From positions 37,388,974 through 37,452,973 of the forward strand of contig OX328105.1 of assembly GCA_946811185.2 (NCBI GenBank): a stretch of 64,000 bases of DNA. The letters run 5' to 3'. Position numbers and translations under genes: made by a program. The notes under the pieces were generated by a model that made no database searches, was not told the DNA's origin, and worked only from the letters and a program-made list of their open reading frames with translations. Each line of letters opens with the position of its first letter. The stretch's first letter is position 1. Of this stretch, positions 38,801 through 49,700 are shown one piece after another. This DNA comes from Hippopus hippopus (lineage: Eukaryota > Mollusca > Bivalvia > Cardiida > Cardiidae).

Positions 38801-41800
38801 AAAGTCCAATATTTTGTTATCCTTTTTTTTTATTCTGTTCTGGCCAACACCACAAAAAAACCGGAAATGCTTGTAACTCAAGTTGTCTACAGTTGTATAC
38901 CGTTATGTAAACGACTTGTAGGCTACGGATGAAAGTGACCTATTTCAGAGTTGACCTTTTTATTGAAACTTATTCTTGACATATATTTCATTATATATTT
39001 CATTCTGGTAGGAACTCTGTGTCTGTCTATCTGTCTGTCTGTCTGTATCTCTCTGAATAATTTGCATTTGAGTGCGGCTAGACTTACAAAATACGTAAGG
39101 TCGAAGCCAATATAGATGGTAAAACAGAATCCGGTACCTTTGGTACCTCAACCAACAAACGAGTGGCTGATAAAACAATGACCCATACTCTGTGAAAAGG
39201 GGGCTTAACGTATCTGCGAAACGTATTGGCCCAGGTCAGCCTACGCACTCTGCGCAGGCTGACCTGGGCAAAACTTTTCGATATTGGTCAATTTTCTGTA
39301 TGTCCAAGGACCAGTGTATCCCATGATTATGTAAAAAAAAAAGTGGCTATTATGGATCCATAATTATGTGATGACTTGCTTGATATCATGTATCACGAAG
39401 ATGCATTAAGCCCGCTGTAGCCAGAGCATAGTTCGTTAATGAATTAGATGGTGATGCTACTTTGAGCCTCTTCTCTCCGTCTCGTGTCCACAAACCGAAT
39501 AACCAGTAATCTCGGAAAGTGAGAAGTTTAAGAAATTAAATCGTTGTCAGATGAGGATATTTACTTATAATTCAATATTAGTTGTTTTCATAAATATTGG
39601 CGAGTTCTGATTGGCTGAAAAAACAATCATAGCGCGTTAAAAAAAAATCATGCAGTGACGGAACTACTTTTGCTATCATTTTTGACGTCATTTACGAGCC
39701 GTTGTCCTGCGCTATTAGAGAGTAGAAACAGTTACTGCAATATTGAATTTATAAGAAAAAAAAGCAATCAGTACCATAATTATTTATGTGCGTATTTATT
39801 GTCTGTGAGATTAAATTATACGGAACGAAGAGAATTTTTTTGTGTTTATGGAGGTATGAAAAGAAAAAAACCTCTCGTAACAAAAAAAATCTCTTCATTC
39901 TTGAAGAATTTTTCTTTTCTTTCTGACCTAAACGACGTGATCTAAATCCTGCCTCAGCGTTACAGTTTATAACCGCTGTACGAGTAAAAGCTGTAATTAA
40001 TTGTATCTCTTAATTACATAAGTTATGGACATGTAATTTCTGACCTAACATTTCATGTTTCAGTCGGTGACAAAACAAGTTCCTTTACCTCTCATAACCA
40101 AACTTAATTGATATGCTAACTCAAGCGTTCTTATATTTATTTACGGTTATTCTACGATTAAGATGTAGATAGAAATCAGACTACATGTAATATTTGCCGT
40201 TAATATAAAACAAATAACCTCCCTCGATTATTCAGTTAGAATTCTAAAGGCATTCAAAATGCTCGACCATCGTTTTAATTTGAACAAAGTTGTACAAATA
40301 CAGCCATTCTGAACAACTCTAGTGAACTTTTATTGAATATATAATTTAGTTATTTATTTTTTAAGGAATAAATTTGCCATATCTTTTGCTCCAGAGCATG
40401 AAAAGAATTTCAGAGAATTGCCGATGGTTGATTGCATTGAAGTTTATCGCCCTTTTGACAGCTTAGGTCATATCACGGCGGTCAGTGCACATATGCATGT
40501 GTTTACTGGCTTCCTCACACCAGTCCTGACACAACTCTCTTACCAAGTCACCGACTACTTTTCTCACATACATCCGAGGTGAGAAGCGAAAAACCGCAGG
40601 AAAGAAAGTTTGCCTCAACCGGGTATCGAACTCACAACCACCACCTCACGAGTCGGATACATTGCCGTTGGAAAAGAATCTTGGTAAGAAGCAAACTGCG
40701 TCAGGGACGAAAGTGTAAAGTCACGAAAATTAATTAACACTTGTTATCGCCCCGAGCGTTGTCTGCGCATGTCATATTCTTCGAAGATTCGACCTGTCTG
40801 CTATGATGCATCACCGACCCAATATACTAGTAAAAAGTAGGGCTTAAACCGAAGCTAGTACCCAAGCCTGTAGGGGCTGTTTTAATAAATGGTCGGCGCA
40901 TAGGTTACATGCTAGCTGATCATAGCTGAATGAATCGCACCAGGTAGCGTTTTATTGAGTAAATGTTTATTTTATTTTGAAATTCAGAGTAACGGTTGTC
41001 GTTTTGAAAAGTAGTCCGGTTCTGTACCCAGAATGCCCAAATTAGATAGATGTGTATTTGTAGAATGCCATCTAGCGGGATAATGTGCCCCGAGTCATAG
41101 GCAACCCCGCCCCCATCTAAATATAGTATTCTACATACGATTACAACAGGAACAAGAAATATCAGCTATGCTCTGACAAAAGAGGGTTTATTGCATCTCC
41201 ATGATGCATTGTACAAGGCAAGTCATCCATAGCAGTATGGATCCATAAAATATATTTGTTCTAAAAACTGACTAGATCTGGAGGTAAATTGATCCTTCGA
41301 CATGCAGAAAATTTACAAATAGCAATCTAGCAGCAAATTACAAATAGCAGACTGCGCAGGCTGACATTGGTTAATACTTTTTGAAGATGCGTCAACCCTT
41401 AGGCTGCTAAGCGCGACTCTATGACCTCTTGCGGATAGCGTAGATCAAGATCAGACTGCACGGAACGTGCAGTCTGATCTTTTATCTACACTATCCGATA
41501 AAGAGATATCTTTCCCCCAAAATTACCTTTGAACTAGCAAAACTTGGATTTTTACTATCGATGTGAATGCTTCCTTTCACTTATTAATTAACCCTTTACC
41601 AAACAATCCCTGGTTTTCACGACCCGGAGAAAGAAGCCTTCTGAAAACATTGTGGGAAAAGGAGAAAATGCTGGTAACCAGCATTTTCTCCTTTTCCCAC
41701 AATGTTTTCTTCCCTTCCCTTTTTTGAGTCACATTTATTTTGTCGTCTGCAAATGCTTCCAATTTGGATTGGTCTAGAATGATGTCGTTTGCTAAAGAGT

Positions 41801-42343
41801 TAAGCAGGCTAAGGGTAGAGTTTCCTTTTCAGAAAGCATGGCTCATGTCTTTACACAAATGGCTGACGGTATAAAAGTTACTGGAATATAATTACTGAAA
41901 TTATTGACTAAGACCGAAACTTTTCGCTATAGGTAGCCTGATTTTTTTTGCATGACAAGGGACGATTCTGACGTATGATTCAGCCGATTTTCAGACAAAA
42001 ATGGATCAACGGTGTGGTGTGACGGCTGGTTTGGTGTATTACATTACGAAGATGCGTTAAACCTTAGTATCCTTCAGAGATCTAGATGAAGGGATTTTTT
42101 TTTTTTCGGTTTTGATGAGTGATGTTTTTTTTTTTTAAATTCTCTAATCAAATTTAGTTGTGGTTACTAATTAGATTTGCCCTGTTGAAAAATTCGTCAG
42201 CCCACCGCCAATAAACAGGTATTACATTTCATACTAATTCCTAAACATCCGGTTCTTATAATAATAATTATATATAATAATAATAATAATAACTTAATTT
42301 AGAGAAGGTAACATGTTTAGACATAGTCTTATTTTCTACATGG

Positions 42344-42392
<49 letters not shown>

Positions 42393-45300
42393 ATACGTAC
42401 TTATACAAAGGTAAATGCAATGACGGGAAAAATTAGAAAAAAAAGTCCATTATCTAAATAGTTCGTTTACCTGACAGATACTCACAAGCTACCGATTAAA
42501 TACAGAACAACTGAGGGAAAATGAGAGGGAAAAAACGTTATAATTGTTGATAATTTAGAAAACACTGCTTTACTTTCTTCTTAAATGTTATTAGTCTAGG
42601 TTCACTCCTAATTTCAAGTGGAACATCATTCCAGACGCTCACACTGTAATAACTAAGACTGTCTGTATATATTTTCGTTTTCGGGGTTTTACTTAAAAGT
42701 TGATCATTGTTTGTCTCGTAATGAATAATACAAATTTCTGGATACGTTAATTATGTCTAACACATAAGCAGGTGCATTATCATGGAGTGTTTTGCAGATA
42801 AGTACTGCAGCACGGTATTTGCATCTTGGAATCGGGCTAGCCAGTCAGTTTTTGTACCAGATTTCTCTTCTTCTAGTGCGTGACAAAGGAAGCATTGCTA
42901 ATACCACTTTCGTAATAAAACGGCTTTTTGTAATAAAAGCCGTTTTATTACAAAAGTGGTTCTAACAAAGCATGTGTAAGTGAAACACTTATTAAAAAGG
43001 GCGTAGAAACAAAAGCTCAGTCAATTTAGATTGTTTATGAGGTAGAGCCACACTTTGATAGATAACTTCTTAACCCATATGCTGCCAAGGGCGACCCAAT
43101 ACACTTTTTTGGATTGTGTAGATCAAGATTATATTGTATAAAATGTGCAGTCTGATCTTGATATACACTATTCGATACTGGGAGATTTTCCAGGCGAGAA
43201 GAGCCTTAAAATCTCAATGCTTGAGGGTGTTACTTTTGGCTAGAAATGTTGGACTTAGTTTTTTTTGGCGGTGAAGGGGTAAACAACGGAATGTTAGAAA
43301 AAGATTAATCATTAAATGCTGTTAATCATTAAAGCACAAAAAAGTCATACGCTTAATGGCGTACTTACGATTTACGTGCGTTGTTGAAACCCTAGTTTGT
43401 GCGAATTATTCTTATTTTACGGTGATGTTTTCATCCATCCATAATATTTTTAACATACATGTATTTTCGTTTCAGTGCTTCAACACAACCAACCTACTGA
43501 GCGCTGTAAACGCCGTTCAGCCAATCATCACTGAAGACGTTTTCGACCGTCTCTCGACCGTTCTTCTGTACTATTCGAGTAATCTCAACACCTACTGCCA
43601 TGATGACGTGTATGTACAAGATTTCATGACAGCACAATCCTCTCTTATCCGTAAATTTTCGAGCGGGACAGCGTCTGCGATCGATCTGGGTGTTTTACAA
43701 GAATCGCTGGAAGAGCTAGAGGAAATCTATGACGATTACAACGATGAACATAAAGATACAAACGACGATATGAAGGACTTTCTAGAGAACCTTGGTCTTT
43801 TTTCACCAACCGATCACCATGACGACGACGGGCATGATCATCACCACGGCAAGTTTGCCCTTTACCAAACGATAAAATTTTAGACTTGTCCAAATAGAAA
43901 GCATTTGCAGACGACATATTCAATTTGGCTGAAATGATGGTAATTGTCTGTGAAACTGTAGAAAACCTTGTGGCAAAAGGAGAAAATGCTGTTTATCACA
44001 CACAAGGTTTTCAAAAGGCTATTTCTTTAGGGTCGTTTAAACTCGGATCTCCATTTCTGCTTTAAAAAAAAAATTTTTTTTTTTTAATTTAGTCCGACGA
44101 ATACATATGAGCCATGCCCTGTGAAAAGGGGGCTCAATGCATCTGCCGAAAGTGTCGAAATTATTAACCAGTCCATGCAGTCCATGCAGGCTGACCTGGG
44201 CCGCAACATTTTGCTACTGGTCAATTTTCTGCATGTCGAAGGACCAATTTACGTCATGATTCAGTCGGTTCTTAGACAAAATGAACTTTATGGATCCATG
44301 ATCATGTGGTGACTTGCATAGTATCATGCATGATGGAAATGCATTAAGCCCCTCTCCGCCAGCCAGAGCATGACTCATATGAATTGTACTACATGCAGTT
44401 TGTAGCCAAACTTATAACTGTTTCGGTATTTGAAATTTCGCAATCTTAATCTACACTGCCAACAAAAACACCTTGGTTTTCTCACGGTATGTTAACAGAT
44501 AATTTTCGCCTTACATTCCAGGTGACGATGACGGCCATCCACATTTTGCCAAACTAACAGGATCGGAGGATCGCACAGATGATATGGCCGGTGGTAATAC
44601 AATTTTGTTTTTTTTTTCTGGCCTGCAACACGCGAAAAGGGGCATTCGGACATTTGCGTAAAGTGTTGTTGCGGATCTGCCTGCGCAGTCCGCGCAGGCT
44701 AATCCGAAACGACACTTTCCGTTTTTATGTAATTTTCTGTTTTGCGCAAGTCTACTGTAGCACAAAATATAATGTAGTCGTAAAGTGCTGTTTCGGATTA
44801 GCCTGCGCGGAATGCGCAAGCTGATCCGAGACGACACTTTACACAAATGTCCGAATGCCCCTTTTCGCGTGTTGCAAGCCAATTATTATAGCCTTGTGAT
44901 ACATGAGTTCACGCTACTAAAGGTGCGATAAGAAAAACAAATTAGTGTCAACAACATATTCAAACAAAATCAATACTATTTCTTAGCTTCATCTTTCAAT
45001 AAGCATCAGAGTAAATATCGTTCCATTTAACCCAGATGTTTCAAAGAAACCCCAACATGACCTCTGGCACTATCCAGCAGCCATTATGAAACTGATTCAT
45101 GTGACTTCACTGGAATTCATCAAAAAATCATTGTAACTTGATACAAATGGCGCAAGTTAGAAGTTACATGACTTAAAAATATTACCATATGATCTAGCAG
45201 ATGATCTAAATACGCAATCATGTCTGTTTAATAGTAAAACTGCTTGTAGTGAACGGTTTAAAGGGGTTGCTTAATTAGTGTTAAGCGAGCAGGTGCTGAT

Positions 45301-46634
45301 CACATGATTTTCACTTCCGGAATATTTCTTTCCATTTAAAACTTGTGTTTTAGAGATAAAAGTTGATCTAGAAAAGGTGATGTCTAAGTCAAGGTATTTG
45401 CATTGAAAATAGATGCCAGACAAGCCGCTAGTTTGTGCATGCGTTTGTAATGACCGAAATATACCGATTACCGTGAACCAAAATGAACAGTGAAGCTACA
45501 TGTCGGGAATCTTTTAAAGAATAGTGGTCCATTGGCCACTTAATAAATAATTTTGCTTTTAACTCTTTACCACACAATCCCGACTTTTAACGACCCTGAG
45601 AAAGAAGCCTTTTGAAAACATTGTTGGAAAAGGAGAAAATGCTGGTAACCAGCATTTTCTCCTTTTCCCACAATGTTTTCTACCCTTCCCAAAACAAGTT
45701 TCAATTTTTGAGCCACATTTATTTTGTCGTCTGCTAATGCTTTCAATTTGGCCAAGCCCACAATTTTGTCGTTTGGTAAAGAGTTAAACGATCAAAAATG
45801 TTTACACACTGAATTTAGGAAGGCACCAGCTGACAAACGATCTACGAATAAGACAGAGAAGTGCAAGAAACTTTAATGAGATTTCCTCCATTGGAAACTT
45901 AGCCTACCAGGCATTTTTCAGATTACTTGCCAGAATTTCTCAAAGGCTTTCGGAAATGTCACAAGAATGATAACGCGCGTTAATTGTGATGAGTTCAAAT
46001 GTATGTGAAAACTTTGTTTCAGAGAGAAAGAAATGCTGGTCACGATTGATTTCTCCATTTCCATAATCTTTACAAAAGCGGTTTCTGCAAGGTTTAATAA
46101 GTTGTCTGCTGTAGGTAAATTATATAGTTAAGCGTCTTTACCAGACGGCATTTTAGATATTAATATCTTAAAAACACTGGCAGACCAAATTTTAAATTTG
46201 TCTCAAATTATTAGATGAGTGTTTGAAAAATGAAAATGCCGTTTACCGACATTTTCTCATTTTTTACCACGAGTTTTCTAAAGCCATCCTCCTCAGGGTC
46301 ATTAAACACGTGACTGTTTGGTAAAGGGTGAAGTAATAAACACATGGACAGATTAATGACCGCTGTAAGTGTTTTTTCAGGGCGGATTAGTTTCACTGAT
46401 TTGCATATTTTGTAACTTATTACGTTATGTTAAATTCTGACAGATCATGGAATTTTTGTACGGGCTTTATGTTGCCTTGTTTCCAGCATTCAACAAGGAA
46501 CAGCAGCTCATTTCTCTCTCCTCGATCTTTTTCCTTGTTTATGGTCTTCTCCTTCTTTTTCTTCTTCTTCTTTACCTTTATCATCATCATAATCTCTTCT
46601 TCTTCTTCTTCGTCTGTGTGTGTCTGTGTGTGTG

Positions 46635-46725
<91 letters not shown>

Positions 46726-49700
46726 GAAATAGTTTTTGGCCTTTGTCTAAAAAAATGGACATTTTGTTCTAGATTTGATTGACGACCTTCACCATGCGGA
46801 TGATCACGGTCATGGTCACGGAGATGATGATCACCATGGTGACAAGGATCGTGAAATGGGTAACCGTGACGACGATCACCATGACGACAATGATGATGAT
46901 CATGATGATCACGAAGATGATCATAATGACGATGATGATGAAGATGACGATGAACCCATAAAAGATAAGGTAAATCTCTCATATAAATTTATCCATTTTA
47001 GACGTAATATATGTAGTACTTAGCCTGGTAGATCAGAGCTAAAGGAAATTAAAAAACCATTTTCAGAAAACACTTTTCTACACCTGTATGACTTTCTTGA
47101 CTTGCAACATTTATCTGTTTAAAACGTTGTGATAATCAGAAAAGTCTGCAAATCGTTTTTGTTTCCAACATTTTTTCTACTTATCCCACAATATTTTTAT
47201 AAGCTGTCCCTCTCAGGGACGTTAGAAGTCGGGATTGTGTAGTAGAGTGTTAAGCAATTCAAAGGTTATGAAGAGGCGGTTGAATATATGGGCACTTTGC
47301 CATGTTCCATGTTCGAACTCAGTACTGAATGAGGTCAACCTTTTGAAACTACCCGCATTACGGTTCGAGTACAGTTTAAGCCTCCATAAAGCAATAATTA
47401 AGTGTTTAATAGTTGGGCTATGCTCTGTGAAAAGGGCATCTGCAAAATTATCGACCCAGATCAGTCCGCGTAGATTGATCTAAGTCGAAACTTTGCTTTT
47501 CATAAGAATTCTGCTTTTAAGAGGACCAGTCTTCCTCAGGATTCAGTCAGGTGTTTTACGAAATAGATGTTATGGATCAATAATTCTGTGTTGACTTTCT
47601 TGGTATCATGTATCAAGGAGATGTATTAAATCATTACCAAACGACAATATTTTAGGCTTGTCCAAATCGAAAGCATTTGCAGACGACAAAATAAAAGTGA
47701 CGGAAAATTTGAAATTTGTTTTGTGAAGGGTAGAAAACATTGCGGGAAAAGGAGAAGATGCTGGTAACCAGCATTTTCTCCTTTTCCCACAATGTTTTCT
47801 AAAGGCTTCTTTCTCAGGGTCGTCAAAAGTAGGGATTGTGTGGTAATGGGTTAAGCCCCCTTTTCTCAGAGCATGACTCATCTGTAAGTTGCAGAAACTT
47901 TTTCACAATCGATGTAAAATATACAGGTTTAGACTGAACTTCTATCACGATAAAAGAGTATGGTTTTATTTACATGTATGTTTCAGTGTTTGAGCGCTGA
48001 CATCCTATATGACCAGATGGGCGTGGACGTTGAAGAACCACTGGACAGTGACAATATTGATCGATTGTCATCCCTGATTGTCTATCATATCTTAATGGGC
48101 AAGTATCGATAATGTCAACGCTAACTTCTGTTTAACACTTTACCAAACATTTCTACAATTATATATGTTTGAATGATCCTGTGGAAGAAGCCTTTTGATT
48201 ACATTGTAGGATAAGGAGACAATAGTGGTCACCAGCATTTCTCCTTTTTTTTTTTGATAGACAGTTTCCATTACTAGAGCCACATTATATTGATGGTCTG
48301 CAAATGCTTTAATGTAGATAAGTGCAGAAAAATGTCTTTTGGTAAAGAGTTAGCTCTTTCGTCGCCAAATGAATAATTTCGTTATGTTTATCGAAGACTA
48401 GAAAAAACTTAAAAAAGAAATCCACTTCGAATAAGGAATATTTTGGTCGTGTCTCAGAATGATGTTGAAAACAGCTTAAATTAAGATCAGACTGCACATT
48501 CTGTGATCTACGCTGTTTGTAGGGATGCTTTTGTCACCTCTAACTATGAGAGAGTTAACTTTTTTGAAGCTAGATAAATAGGTTCATCTTTTTCTCCGCA
48601 ACAGGTTATGCAATCCCACTTCGAATGAGGTCATTATATAGGCCAAGTAGATCCAAGATCAGACTCTACGTTATGGGCAGTCTGTTCTTTATTTTTGCCG
48701 TTCAAAAAAGCTTCTAATAACACATCTAATACTGAAAGGGTCAATATCTGTTTTTGATCACTCCCCCGCGTAATTGAGGGCGTAACGCCATGATCGTCAA
48801 ACCGGAAGTACATTATGTATAAAAAGTTGGATGGGTCAAAAGATGTTTTTTTGTCCCTCTGAAGAATATGAGTAATGTTATTCTTATTGTTAATGAGTCC
48901 CACTTTGGGCTGTGCAATGGTTTAAAAGAAACTGTTTACATTCCGCCCATGAGTATAAATTAACCCTTATCCTGCTAAGTAAGTGGACTGATACTTTCAA
49001 GCCGATAGTAAGAAACCCAAATTTTGCTGTTTCAGAGGTATTTTTTTGGGAAAGATATCTCCTTATCGGACTGTGTAGATCCAAGATCAGACTGCACTTT
49101 CTCCAAAATATTCCTCTGAAATAGCAGAATAATTTGGGTTTTTACTGTCGGATTGAAAGTTTTATGTCACTTGTTTTACAGGATAAGGGTTAAGTGCACT
49201 GATTTTACTTATTTCTATTTTTTTTTTTCTGTTTCGCAGGCTCACAAATATCTCGCCGATGTCGTGTATTACCAAGACAAAATTTCTTCACTAAATCCGT
49301 GTTTCAACAACTTAAAGCAGATAATGACGTCATGGATAAACAAGGTAAGAGCTACTTATTTATACACAATTTAAAAATGTTTACTCTGTCTTAAAATATT
49401 TCGGCTAATGCCTTTTTCAAGAAATTCAACATGAAATTGATGCCTTCTACATTTTGTGCCAATTTTCACACCACCATATTTATATATATATTTTTTTTAT
49501 GAAAAATAAATATAAATATAGGTAAATATATAAATATAAAATGAAACAGTTTGTGTTTTATTCCGTTATGAATATCAAGTGGATTTAACATAAAATAATA
49601 CTTACCTATGAATTTTCTTATCATCGATAATCTATTTGAAATAGAGTCAGAATTCATAAGTAATTTGGTGTAAGATATGAGCCATGCTTTGGCAAAGAGA

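Noticed and set aside
43849..43856. GT donors near the ends of exons 2 and 5
   Set aside because: GGCAA|GTTTGC gives TGA at once in exon 3; GGCAA|GTATCG gives TAA in exon 6. GC donors are preferred.
46420..46782. Open frames of about 80-110 codons over the CT/GT microsatellite
   Set aside because: Produced by simple repeats (Arg-Glu or Leu-Ser runs).
49240..49344. Alternative frame of exon 6 starting [12 protein letters not shown]
   Set aside because: Open and protein-like, but it needs phase 0 at both ends. Exon 5 then has no suitable donor, and exon 7 would read into a stop after four codons. The phase 1 frame fits both neighbours and resembles ZIP4.
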